DNA from: CAVRUH01 sp963822595
GTDB taxonomy: Bacteria; Chlamydiota; Chlamydiia; Chlamydiales; Waddliaceae
Direction of reading: 5' to 3'
DNA length: 64,000 nt
NCBI GenBank assembly: GCA_963822595.1
Contig: CAWGIG010000003.1
Coordinates: 434,001 to 498,000, forward strand
In this document: positions 27,601-36,700 of the stretch, one piece after another
How the letters are laid out: every line of letters starts with the position of its first letter
Position numbering within the stretch: position 1 is the stretch's first letter
Position numbers and translations under genes: made by a program
The notes under the pieces: generated by a model
Told to the model about the DNA's origin: nothing
The model's input: only the letters and a program-made list of their open reading frames with translations
The model's database searches: none

Positions 27601-30285
27601 GGCTCGGGTAAGACTTCTCTTGCCTTTGACACCATTTATGCTGAAGGGCAACGCCGCTATATAGAATCGCTGTCGCCTTATGCGAGACAGTTTGTGAAGC
27701 AGATGGCGAAGCCGAAAGTAATACATGTCGATGGACTCTCCCCCGCCATTGCTATCGAACAAAAAGCCCATGCAGGCAATCCTAGAAGCACCATTGGGAC
27801 GATGACCGAAATCTACGATTACTTGCGCATTCTTTATGCTCGGGTGGGAATCCCGCATTGCCCTGAGACCGGAGAAGTGATACAGACCATCAGCAAAGAA
27901 CATGTGGCTAATCGAATCCTAGAATTGCCTGAAGGGGAAAAAATCCAGATTTTAGCTACGGTAAAAATCGCTAAAAACGAGAGATTTGATGATGTCATCT
28001 CCCGATTACAACGGCAAGGATTTGTACGGGTCCGATTGAACGGCACATTTTTTTCGGTAGATCAACCGGAACTCCTCGAAGCCTTTGACAGAAAAAGAAA
28101 AAATGAGCTGTTTTTAGTGATCGATCGACTGATTGTTGGTCCTGGCATCGAAAACCGTTTATTGGAAGCCCTTGAAAAAGCGGCAACACTTGGAAATAAC
28201 GAAATTACCGTCGTCACAGATTCAGGAGACCTCTTCTTCAACCTCTCCTTTGCCGTTGAAAGCACTGGGAAGTCCTATCCGCCCATTACCCCCCACACTT
28301 TTGCCTTCAATACCGCCGAAGGAATGTGCATGGACTGTCTTGGACTAGGATATATCTATGGCGCAAACCTCACTCAGAAACCAGAGATCATGTCATTTAG
28401 CGCTGAAGGACTCATTCGCAACCTATGGGAAGAAGGAGCCAATGAGGAAGCTCTTGATCACTTTAACACTTTTCTAGAAAAAGAAAAAATTGACCCATCC
28501 CTTCCTCTAAGAGAACTTCCGGTAAAAAAATTGCAGCTCCTATTAAATGGCTCCCCTGCCGATAAATGGTATGAAAGTGCGTACGGATTTAATTTCCGCT
28601 GGATCGGGATCAATCATGTTCTAGCAAAAGCAGGAAAAAGCGCCACCACAGAAGTGCGTGAGAACATTGTTCCGTTATTGAATGAACTCCCCTGTCTCTC
28701 ATGCAATGGAACAAGACTCAATCCTCTTGCACGAAACGTTACAATTGATGGTACCTCTATCAGCGACTTGTGCTCGCTGCCGATAGATCAAGCGATTCCT
28801 AGAATTGAAAAAATTAAACTGCCGAAAGCCGAGAAAAAGCTCCTTAGCGAAGTCACTACACAATTGCAGAATAGACTGAACTTCCTCCTTGAGGTAGGAC
28901 TCAACTATGTTTCACTTGATAGAAAGGCTCCGACACTTAGCGGCGGTGAGTCTCAAAGAATTCGGCTTGCAAGACAGCTTGGAAGCGGCCTAACAGGCGT
29001 TTTGTATGTTCTTGATGAGCCTACTATCGGACTTCATCCTCATGACAATGCGAGACTGAATGCAGCCCTCAAAAAGCTAAAAGACCTTGGAAATACCATG
29101 CTGATAGTAGAACACGACCCTCAGACTATCGCCACAGCTGACTACATTATCGATTTCGGGCCTGCGTCGGGAGTGCACGGTGGACACATTACCGCTCAAG
29201 GAACTTACAAGCAGATTTTGCGTTCTTCGAAGTCACTGACTGGCGCCTATCTATCTGGGAGGAAATCGATAGATATTCCTGGAAAACGACGACCCTGTGA
29301 TCAAGGATCGTTAACGATTAAAAACGCTACCATTCACAATCTGAAAAAAGTGAGCACCGAGATCCCTCTTGGAGTTCTCACTTGCTTAACAGGCGTTTCG
29401 GGATCGGGAAAATCGACGCTTCTGCAAAATGTGATTCTACCTGCGATTGAGAAAGGGCTTTTGTTACATGATACCGTCGAATTAAATGGAACCGGAACAG
29501 TGAGTGGCATCGACGCTTTTGATAAAGTGATTTCTATTGATCAGAACCCCATTGGCCATACAGCTCGCTCGAATGTTTGTACTTATGTGGAGGTCTTTGA
29601 CAAGATACGCGAGTTCTTTGCTTCACTTCCCCTTTCTAAAACGAAAGGACTCCAGCCGAGGCACTTCAGTTACAACCATTTGAAAGGGATGTGTTCGACT
29701 TGCTGGGGCATGGGATATAAACGTGTGGAAATGTTCTTCTTGCCTCCTGTCAGGGTCGTTTGCGAAGCCTGCAAGGGCATGCGGTTGAATCCGGTAAGCT
29801 TAGAGGTGACGTATTCCGGAAAAAACCTAGGTCAAATTTTGGACTCTACCGTAGATGAGACGCGGCTGTTGTTTCAGCACCATCCTAAAATTACGCGAAT
29901 TCTCGACACATTGATTTCTGTAGGCTTGGGATATCTTAAGTTAGGGCAGGAGATGGCAACTTTATCGGGTGGTGAAGCGCAGAGAATCAAGCTCAGTAGG
30001 GAATTAGCAAAAAGATCGACCGGAAAGACACTTTATCTATTAGATGAGCCGACAACTGGGCTTCATGCGGATGATATAGCCAAATTATTAGGGGTTTTGC
30101 ACCGATTAGTGGACAAAGGAAATACGATGATCGTCATTGAACATAACATTGATTTCATCAAAAATGCCGATCATATTATCGACCTTGGACCCGAAGCCGG
30201 AGACAAAGGAGGTACCATCGTGGCCACTGGAACTCCCGAGCAAATAGCCAAGAACAAAAAATCGATCACCGCCAAATACCTGTAA
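24607..30285 (+). CDS. uvrA: Double-length excinuclease ABC subunit A (tandem UvrA)
   Basis: A protein of about 1,892 residues holding two complete UvrA copies head to tail, hence four ABC modules. Walker A appears as GVSGSGKSS, GVSGSGKSS, GPSGSGKTS and GVSGSGKST. Signatures LSGGEAQRV, LSGGESQRI and LSGGEAQRI, and Walker B LDEPxxGLH, follow in each. Zinc-finger CxxC pairs are present in both halves (CPECHGQ, CAQCRGMG, CPLCNG, CLSCNG, CSTCWGMG, CEACKG). It recognises damaged DNA for nucleotide excision repair. The same fused form (about 1,790 residues) is known in Chlamydia. The frame is open back to 24403, overlapping the coiled-coil gene, but ATG 24607 (MKKDKVNNHKIVLKKV) suits the family start. 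Confidence 0.96.
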   Translation: MKKDKVNNHKIVLKKVKVHNLKSVDLTLDPNELIVCTGVSGSGKSSLAFDTLYMEGQRRYVESLSTFARRQMGEMSKPDLEHASGISPTISIEQKTTGRNPRSTVGTLTEIYDYLRVLYARIGTPHCPVSGEAVSPQGREKIIKTIQSMDEGTKIIVLAPYAKEKKGEFKEDFQELLRKGFMRVYVDGNMVSLGEELTLDGNVSHNVDVVIDRLVVNKENHSRIAEAVTSALTMGDGICTVLNADTHEEKLFSMHAYSQKSGLSYDSLEPQDFSFNSPSGMCPRCHGMGKINEFHLDLIIDPNLSIAENCCTVASTYQTVRYGNIYDNLAEIYGFSVHTPWKKLSPEAQNIFLYGTKKKWTRMRFVHPDTGAVWMDHIRWRGVLHEAHARYAEAKSERYRNRMLELMSEQVCPECHGQRLRPYPAATIFYGKRISDLTGMTIAECQDFFNHLQVTAEEKLIGEELLKEISERLKFLMDVGLHYLTLDRTAPTLSGGEAQRVRLASQIGCGLVGITYILDEPSIGLHPRDNKRLIKTLKHLRDMGNTVVVVEHDEETIWEADRVVDVGPGPGTLGGEILVNGDHKQLIEHPNSLTGGYLSGRLKLEIPKKRRKPLKESIEVKGAKHHNLKNVNVKFPLGVLIAITGVSGSGKSSLITETLYPALSNALHHGEHKVGEHKSIEGLDNIDKVIAIDQSPIGKNPRSNPATYIKLLDEIRDLFSNLTESKSRGYLPGRFSFNVREGSCAQCRGMGMVKIDMDFMEDAWIDCPLCNGMRFDPETLSVYYKGKNIFDIINMEVSEALEHFKNIPSIRHKLETLVKVGLDYIKIGQSSTTLSGGEAQRVKLAKELVRPATGRTLYILDEPTTGLHFHDIKHLLQVLQELVDRGNTVIVIEHNMHIVKSADWIIDVGPEGGNGGGEIVATGTPEKISKMDTPTGHAVHEALHYDYKAVIAAALKRKKAQSAPGIKEITVEGAEQNNLKMIDVKIPREKLTVCTGPSGSGKTSLAFDTIYAEGQRRYIESLSPYARQFVKQMAKPKVIHVDGLSPAIAIEQKAHAGNPRSTIGTMTEIYDYLRILYARVGIPHCPETGEVIQTISKEHVANRILELPEGEKIQILATVKIAKNERFDDVISRLQRQGFVRVRLNGTFFSVDQPELLEAFDRKRKNELFLVIDRLIVGPGIENRLLEALEKAATLGNNEITVVTDSGDLFFNLSFAVESTGKSYPPITPHTFAFNTAEGMCMDCLGLGYIYGANLTQKPEIMSFSAEGLIRNLWEEGANEEALDHFNTFLEKEKIDPSLPLRELPVKKLQLLLNGSPADKWYESAYGFNFRWIGINHVLAKAGKSATTEVRENIVPLLNELPCLSCNGTRLNPLARNVTIDGTSISDLCSLPIDQAIPRIEKIKLPKAEKKLLSEVTTQLQNRLNFLLEVGLNYVSLDRKAPTLSGGESQRIRLARQLGSGLTGVLYVLDEPTIGLHPHDNARLNAALKKLKDLGNTMLIVEHDPQTIATADYIIDFGPASGVHGGHITAQGTYKQILRSSKSLTGAYLSGRKSIDIPGKRRPCDQGSLTIKNATIHNLKKVSTEIPLGVLTCLTGVSGSGKSTLLQNVILPAIEKGLLLHDTVELNGTGTVSGIDAFDKVISIDQNPIGHTARSNVCTYVEVFDKIREFFASLPLSKTKGLQPRHFSYNHLKGMCSTCWGMGYKRVEMFFLPPVRVVCEACKGMRLNPVSLEVTYSGKNLGQILDSTVDETRLLFQHHPKITRILDTLISVGLGYLKLGQEMATLSGGEAQRIKLSRELAKRSTGKTLYLLDEPTTGLHADDIAKLLGVLHRLVDKGNTMIVIEHNIDFIKNADHIIDLGPEAGDKGGTIVATGTPEQIAKNKKSITAKYL

Positions 30286-30309
30286 AAGCACCTATTAACT
30301 CGGGAATAT

Positions 30310-30650
30310 CAGTTCAAGAGGGCTGAAAGCCTGGCTCGTGACAGCCCAGGCAGAGCGAAGCGAAGGCCTGGGTTGACGTCGATAAAAAAAGTCAGAGCCC
30401 TGGAAGGGCGACTCATTCCGGTGAAATGATGTCTATGGAAAAATGGATGAGTCGCCCTTGCAGGGCTTTTTCATTTTTTTTCACCCTGCTCCCAGGCCTT
30501 CGCTTCGCTCTGCCTGGGCTGTCACGAGCCTGGCTTACAGCCCTCATGAAATGATAAAATATTTTTTAAGTTGATGACATTGCGCTTCGCTCTGCCTGGG
30601 CTATCAAAAAGCTGGCTTTCAGCCCTCATGAATCGATAAACTATTCTTCT
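30310..30650. repeat. Inverted repeat, family B (copy 2), between convergent genes
   Basis: Left arm 30318-30400 and right arm 30440-30545 share GAGGGCTGAAAGCC, CCAGGCAGAGCGAAGCGAAG and GCCCTG-type elements in opposite orientation; a partial extra right arm follows at 30580-30650. The centre contains GACTCATTCCGGTGAAATGA. It fills the gap between uvrA and the G1 peptidase gene, which converge. Related copies are at 43480-43910 and 8690-8850. Confidence 0.78.
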
Positions 30651-30697
30651 TCATGAGAGGTAATTTTCCTCGGGAAAATTACCTCTTGGATATGAAT

Positions 30698-31546
30698 CTA
30701 TTGATGTTCCCAGGTTACGGTAAAGGCGCTTCCATTAGTCGAAAGAGATGATGGAAGAGCTTTTACTGTATTATTTGAAGTGACCATGGTCAATTCTTCG
30801 TTAACCCAATGAGTATTGTTTATACCACCAGTAGTGTCGCTAATGGTTGCTGAACACTCGGTAAAACTCACTGTGTTAAAATCAGCTAAAGGCAATACCC
30901 CGTTAAGATAAGGCGCTTCAACAACCCATTCTGCTGAACTTCTTTTGGCCTTCGAAGACTTCGTATAACTTGTCGGTACATTACTATACACATTATGTGT
31001 GTAATTTATGAGCGTCAAGTGGAAAATATTTTTTCCTACATATGTTACAACGCCGGCAATGTGATCACCATTATTGACCGGAAAGCCAACAATTTCATAG
31101 GAAGCATTTGGATACATCTCAAACCAAGCATAATTATGCTGGCTTCCGCTAATCCAGTCTTGCTCAGTACCGATCTGCTCGACTGTTCCGCTAGAATAAC
31201 CATCAATCCCCACCCATATAGAACTATAACTATTACTCGAAGTTGATGAAAGGGTCGGAACTGTCCAAGCTCCCGAAACAGAAGTCACTGAATTGGATGC
31301 GGGCTTTGTTAAGTTCGTAACGGCTGCATAACCGCTCCAATTTTGAGATGTACCCTCTTCAACTTTCATATGCGGATAGGTTTTATGGCTTTTCCCCACA
31401 AGTGCCGGAGGTCCTCTTTCAATTTGACGATATTCACATTGAATCTCCTGAAACGTTTCAAGCGTTTGCAGAATGTCCTCGACAGCGAATAAATTCGTCG
31501 AAAAAGATGTTAAGGTGATTAATGTGTAAAAAATGATTTTGTGCAT
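30698..31546 (-). CDS. Exported G1-family (eqolisin) glutamic endopeptidase
   Basis: A 282-residue protein. Residues 1-21 are a signal peptide (HKIIFYTLITLTSFSTNLFA), followed by a ~45-residue propeptide-like stretch. The G1 domain begins at NWSGYAAV. Hallmarks are SGAWTVP, WVGIDGY with catalytic Gln124 in VEQIGTEQ, and SAEWVVEAP with catalytic Glu206 about 82 residues later, close to the 83 of the fungal enzyme. It should be an acid-active secreted protease. The ATG at 31546 has GGGAGG 6 nt upstream, much better than the upstream alternative. G1 peptidases are best known from fungi, so transfer is possible. Confidence 0.88.
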   Translation of the reverse strand: MHKIIFYTLITLTSFSTNLFAVEDILQTLETFQEIQCEYRQIERGPPALVGKSHKTYPHMKVEEGTSQNWSGYAAVTNLTKPASNSVTSVSGAWTVPTLSSTSSNSYSSIWVGIDGYSSGTVEQIGTEQDWISGSQHNYAWFEMYPNASYEIVGFPVNNGDHIAGVVTYVGKNIFHLTLINYTHNVYSNVPTSYTKSSKAKRSSAEWVVEAPYLNGVLPLADFNTVSFTECSATISDTTGGINNTHWVNEELTMVTSNNTVKALPSSLSTNGSAFTVTWEHQ

Positions 31547-31618
31547 GCAATCCTCCCGGATTTGTTTTGTTAAAAAAATCGTTGGTATCACAAAAGGAAT
31601 AAGATGGTCAACTTTTTT

Positions 31619-32491
31619 TTATTCGATTTCTGCAACAATATTTTTAGATTTCAGTTCTTGCATGACGATGCTGAGCAAGATAAAAAACCCACCTACAAGT
31701 ATATAGAAATGAAGACCTGTTCCATTGATAATCCAATCAAAAAATGCGGCAAACAACGGTTCTAAGCAAAATATTAATCCTACTTTTTGTGGAGATAAGT
31801 ACTTCAAATACTTTACCTGCAAAAAAAAGGTAAGAATTGTGGCGCAGATACTACAGTAAAGCAGTGGGATCAGAAATGAAGAGCTGTGTAAATTGTTGAC
31901 ATCGAATTTGGAAAAAAGCATACACGGAATCATCGAAAATAGCGCTGTTGCACTCACTTGACAACCGACAAGCGTTAAGGGATCAAAGCCCTTTTTCGAT
32001 ATAAAATTAACATAAATAATGGTAATGGCAATAAAAATGGCACAAAGCATCACCCATCCATCGCCAATGGTCGGTTTACAGAGTTCGCAGCCTGTCAGCA
32101 TATAGATTCCAAAGCAACAAATGAGAGCGGAAAATATGTCGCGTTTGCTTAATCGCTGTATTCTGAATAAGGGACCTAATAAAGAAATAAAAATTACATT
32201 TGTCCCTGCAATAAAAGCTGCCCTGGATGCGTTGACGGTTTGTAATCCGATAGTAAGGGTGAGATAGCTAACGCAGTTTAACAAACCTAGAGTCGTGCCT
32301 GTGATTAAGAGTTCCTTGGTCACATTTTTCAAAATAAAAGGAAAAAGTAAGATTGAAGCTAGCGAAAAGCGCAACGTAACAAAAAGATAGGGATCCTTTG
32401 AATGCATAGAATTTTCGATAAGGGGGAACATAAGGCCTAATAATGCCGCTGCCACGACGAGGAAAAAGATGGCTACTTTGGATTGAGTCAT
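31619..32491 (-). CDS. EamA/DMT-family transporter
   Basis: A 290-residue inner-membrane protein with about ten hydrophobic helices arranged as two five-helix halves. Landmarks are an early FPLIENSMHSKDPYLFVTLR and LEPLFAAFFDWIINGTGL in the second half, typical of drug/metabolite exporters with an EamA repeat. The substrate is unknown; chlamydial relatives carry amino acids, SAM or nucleotide-sugar-like compounds. The frame also opens at TTG 32530; ATG 32491 (MTQSKVAIFF) is preferred because it begins the first helix, though no ribosome binding site is clear. Confidence 0.88.
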   Translation of the reverse strand: MTQSKVAIFFLVVAAALLGLMFPLIENSMHSKDPYLFVTLRFSLASILLFPFILKNVTKELLITGTTLGLLNCVSYLTLTIGLQTVNASRAAFIAGTNVIFISLLGPLFRIQRLSKRDIFSALICCFGIYMLTGCELCKPTIGDGWVMLCAIFIAITIIYVNFISKKGFDPLTLVGCQVSATALFSMIPCMLFSKFDVNNLHSSSFLIPLLYCSICATILTFFLQVKYLKYLSPQKVGLIFCLEPLFAAFFDWIINGTGLHFYILVGGFFILLSIVMQELKSKNIVAEIE

Positions 32492-32537
32492 AATGTGGGA
32501 TAGTGCAAAATTATTGAATTTTATGTCCAACTAAAAA

Positions 32538-32579
32538 ATGGACGGAATGGACGACATGGACGGAATGGACTGCATGGAC
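32538..32579. repeat. 9-bp tandem repeat, family E (copy 2)
   Basis: About four and a half units of ATGGACNNN (ATGGACGGA, ATGGACGAC, ATGGACGGA, ATGGACTGC, then ATGGAC) between the DMT transporter start and the patatin gene. It is in direct orientation to the copy at 37926-37958, so the two flank the patatin-R1 segment. Confidence 0.8.
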
Positions 32580-32644
32580 ATTTTTGTCCTTTTTCTTTTG
32601 GGCAGAATCTGCTATTCCTAAAAGTTTGAAAAAAGGAGCATTTC

Positions 32645-33625
32645 ATGATTAACCTATTATCATTGGATGGCGGCGGCGTTCGCGGCATCATGTCCGCTGT
32701 TGTGTTAGAAGAACTCCAAAACCTCACACAAAAACCCCTCGTCGAACTTTTTCAGTATCAAATAGCAACCTCAACCGGCAGCCTCATCCAAGCAGGCACC
32801 AACCTTCCCCATCATCAATTTACCTATAAGCAAATTGTCGAACTCTACAAAGATAAATCTAGAGATATCTTCCACCGCACCCTCTGGAATAAAATCACCA
32901 ACCCCGATGGACTATTCGAAGCTGAATTCTCCGTCGCTCTTCTCGATAAAACTCTCAAAGAGGACTACGGCGATACAACTCTCGATGAGTTAACTTGCAA
33001 AAAAATCCATTTTACCTCGTTTAACGTCCAAAAAAGATCCTTTACAACTTTCAATAATGCAACCGATCCAAAAATGTTCCTTCGGTCTACTGTAAGGGCT
33101 TGCATTGCTGCTCCGACCTACTTCACCTCCCCAGATTACTTCACAGATGGAGCCCTAGGCGCCAACAACCCTTCTCTCTTAGGATATAGCTTCATAGTCA
33201 GAGATGGAGGTACTCCACAAAATACAACAGTTGTTTCTATTGGCACAGGAAAAGTCAAAACAGGAATTGACATCGGAGAATCAGGTCTTATAAAGGTTGC
33301 TCCAGTATTGCCCGATCTCTTCATAGGCGGTGAAATGGGTGCCACCGAGCTGGCTATGGGAAATATGCTAGGAAAAAATTACCACCGTATCCAATTCAGC
33401 ATCACCCAAAGTGAAGACTCCATGGATAATACGAGCGAAGAAAACCTCCAAACCCTCGAAAAAATAGCAGAAACATACGTTGATGATCATAAAGAAGAAC
33501 TAAAAAAAATCGCAAAAAAAATTAGTTCTGAATACATAGAAATATCCTTTTTAATCCCCCAGCTTCCAAGTAACTTAATACTAATAATTTATGTAATAAA
33601 ATATTTAATTAACATTAATATATAA
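32645..33625 (+). CDS. Patatin-like phospholipase
   Basis: A 326-residue lipid acyl hydrolase of the patatin/PNPLA group. The oxyanion loop DGGGVRG is at residues 8-14, the nucleophile is Ser43 in ATSTG (usually GTSTGG, so the elbow has A for G and S for the last G), and the dyad Asp is D168 in TDGALGANNP. No signal peptide, as in bacterial patatins exported by type III or IV systems. A strong ribosome binding site (AAAGGAG) precedes the ATG. The last ~25 residues are hydrophobic (LPSNLILIIYVIKYLI) and could anchor to a membrane. Only 70 bp separate it from the ancestral R1 start. Confidence 0.9.
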   Translation: MINLLSLDGGGVRGIMSAVVLEELQNLTQKPLVELFQYQIATSTGSLIQAGTNLPHHQFTYKQIVELYKDKSRDIFHRTLWNKITNPDGLFEAEFSVALLDKTLKEDYGDTTLDELTCKKIHFTSFNVQKRSFTTFNNATDPKMFLRSTVRACIAAPTYFTSPDYFTDGALGANNPSLLGYSFIVRDGGTPQNTTVVSIGTGKVKTGIDIGESGLIKVAPVLPDLFIGGEMGATELAMGNMLGKNYHRIQFSITQSEDSMDNTSEENLQTLEKIAETYVDDHKEELKKIAKKISSEYIEISFLIPQLPSNLILIIYVIKYLININI

Positions 33626-33664
33626 AAATCAATTATAATAATAGTTGTAAAAGCGGTTTTTGTT

Positions 33665-33670
33665 TATAAT
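33665..33670 (+). promoter_or_regulatory. Probable -10 box of R1
   Basis: TATAAT 25 nt before the ancestral R1 ATG (33696). The surrounding sequence, including GTTATAATAATAG-like and GTTTTTGTTTATAAT elements, is shared with the R2 leader with identical spacing. No convincing -35 box is seen. Confidence 0.6.
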
Positions 33671-33738
33671 AATTATCTTTTCAATAAGGTAGATTATGAC
33701 ATTTTAACACAGAAAAATGTTCCGATCAACAACAGTTT

Positions 33739-36700
33739 ATGACACAACTGAAAGCGATTGATGACGCTCTTTCACCTTATGGAAATGAAAAATCGAAGGT
33801 TAATACAATTTCACAATTTTTCGAAAATAACGCTGATTATATCGGGAATGACAAGACTGCAGCTATTCGAATCGATTCCATCGCAGCCAAAGTTAGATCA
33901 TTAACCCCAAATAATCCATTAATCACTAGGTTGCAAAATTATGTAGGACAACTTCTCCCCTCCACGAAAAAAGAGGAAGTTACATCTTCATGTTCCGTTT
34001 TGAAAGAGAATTCAAAGAACTACATTCAATCGCTTGCAGATTGGATCAATCTCATGGAAATACCCCTATCTTCTCTTACTCTTTCTGGGAAAGAGTTGGG
34101 CGATCTCATTCCTAAGCTAAGATATGTAGACCTCTGTAATATAGATATCTCGAAATATGATTTAAGTCACTTCAAACTCAATCTTCATAATCGCAACTTC
34201 AAATTAAAGACCTCCGATAAGGAGACTCGATTCAATATCGCAAAGCACTATGCTCTGCATGATCGTCCAAATATCATCCAGGACATCAAAAACTTCGAGA
34301 TAGAAGATAAGACACACTTATTCGAGATCGCAAAGCTATGGGCTCAAAAGAGTGGTTTGGGGACAGCCGAACATATCAAAAAGTTCGGGATCGAAGATCA
34401 GACACACCTATTCGAGATCGCAAAGCTCTGCGCGTTACAAAACGGAGAAATGGCCGAACATATCGGGGACTTTGGGATCAAGGATCAGAAACATTTAATC
34501 GAGATAGCCATGATCTGTATTGAGCAAGATAGCAGGGAAGCACCCGGTTTTATTAAAAATTTCGGAATCGAAGATAAGATGATATTATTTGAGATCGCCA
34601 AATTCTGCGCTCAGAAAAATGGTTTGATGACAGCAGGATCTATCGAAAACTTTGAAATCGTAGATCAAACACACTTATTCGAGATCGCCAAGCTCTGCGC
34701 TTTGCAAAATGGTCGTGCAATACCGATAAACATTATGAAATTCGGAATCAAAGATCAGTCACGCCTATACGAACTCGCCAAAATCTGCGCTGAGCATGAA
34801 GGTATGTATACAGCCAATTATATCAAGAACTTCGGGATCGAAGATAAAACACACTTATTCGAAATCGCCAAGCTCTGTGCTAAACAGGATGGCGGAGCCA
34901 CCAGTAAATGTATCGAAAACTTCGGGATTGAAGATGAGGAACAATTATACGAAATTGCTAAGCTCTGTGCCCAGCAAAATGCCGGTGAAACAGCCACTAA
35001 TTTCAGAAACTTTAAGATCAAGAATAAAGCCCGCTCATTTGAGATTGCTAAGCTCTGTGCGCAACTAAGTGGCTGGCAAACAGCCCAATTTATCAAATAT
35101 TTCGGAATAGAAGATAAGACACAGTTATACGAGATCGCCAAACTCTGCGCCCAGCAGAATGGCCTTAAAACAGCCGAATATATCAGTGGCTTCGGCATCG
35201 AAGATCAGGAGCATTTATACGAGATCGCCATGCTATGCGCTCAACAGAATGGCCACGGAACAGCAGTATATATTGGACATTTTGGAATCCTAAGTAAGCC
35301 CCATCTATACGAACTCCTGAAAATGTGCGCTCAAAACAATGGAGCCGGTCGAATAGCCTATGCGATTAAAGACCTCCAAATCGATGATGAGACACACTTA
35401 TTCGAAATCGCCAAGCTCTGCGCTAAAAATAATGGCTGCGACACAGCCATGAGGATCAAAAACTTCGGATTCAAAGATCAGAATCAGTTGTACGAGATCG
35501 CCATACTCTGCGCTCAGCAGAGTGGTAAAGAAACAGCCAGATATATCAAAAACTTCGGGTTGAAAGATGAGGGACAGTTATTTGAGATCGCCATGCTTTG
35601 CGCTCAGGAAGATGGCGGTGGAACTACTGAATTTATCCAAAACTTCGGCTTCAAAGATAAGATAATCTTATACAAGATCGCCACAGCTTGTGCCAAACAG
35701 AATGCAGCTGGAACAGCCAAATATCTCGAAAACTTCAAAATTGAAGATAAGTCACACCTCTTCGAAATCGCGAAGCTCTGTGCTCAGCGAGATAGCTATG
35801 CCACATCCTTAAATATTGATTCCTTTGAGATCGAAGGTAACGAAAAATTGTACGAAATCATCAAGCTCTGCGCCCGACAAAATGGCGCGATGACAGCAAA
35901 ATATATAAAAAGATTCAAGATCGAAGACCAAAAAAAGCGTTGGGAGCTATTTCTTGAATGCTTTAAAGCAGACAATAATGCCCTTCATTCGATCTCCTGC
36001 TTTCTTCCACTTCCAGAAGGGATAAGGAAACTGCCTACACTCCTTGCGGGATTACTCATTCAGATACTCAAAAGTGATTCAGACGAAAGGGTAAATCGAA
36101 AGGCATTTTTTACACGATTAAAAGGCATGATCGACATGCTCCCTTGCTCGACCGAAAATAAAGAGAAATTGGCGAGAATTAGCGAGGAAATAGCTAAACT
36201 GGATATTCATATTCAGAATGAGACGGCTACATGGTTCCTGAAATGTTTATTTTTAAGCATTCAGATGCAACGAGCAGATCTTAACTGGATATTGGAAAGT
36301 AAATTATGGGAAGAACTTGCGAGGATGCGCGAGCCTCGCCTAAGAACCCTCTTAACTCCGGGTCTTTTCGAATTTAATAAAGGAGAAGTGCCTAATGGTG
36401 CAAAAGGGCTTCTGTTATTAGTGATTCCATTCTATCAACTCCAACGTCAGACTCTTGATCAGGAAGTAGAAGTCTCTCGGGTTAAATTCAAGTTGATATC
36501 AAAAAAACTAAAGACCCTACAGAATAAGGGCAATACCCTAAAGAATGTACTTAATGTACAAACCCTTTTACATATGGTCCACTTACTTGCCAATACCGAT
36601 GCTCTAACTCTTCAGCAGAAAATTCAGGGCATTGATAAAATCTTCTTTAAAAAAGATGGATCGTTTGAAGATAACCCAGAAACCCTCCTAAAGAAAATTA

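Noticed and set aside
27232..27903. 223-residue open frame antisense to uvrA
   Set aside because: It lies wholly inside the second UvrA copy and has no recognisable domain; uvrA coding on the + strand is certain.
34222..35931. DNA-binding TALE-like interpretation as a firm call
   Set aside because: Unit length (30, not 33-34) and consensus differ from TALE or BAT repeats, and nuclear signals were not seen; kept only as a hypothesis.
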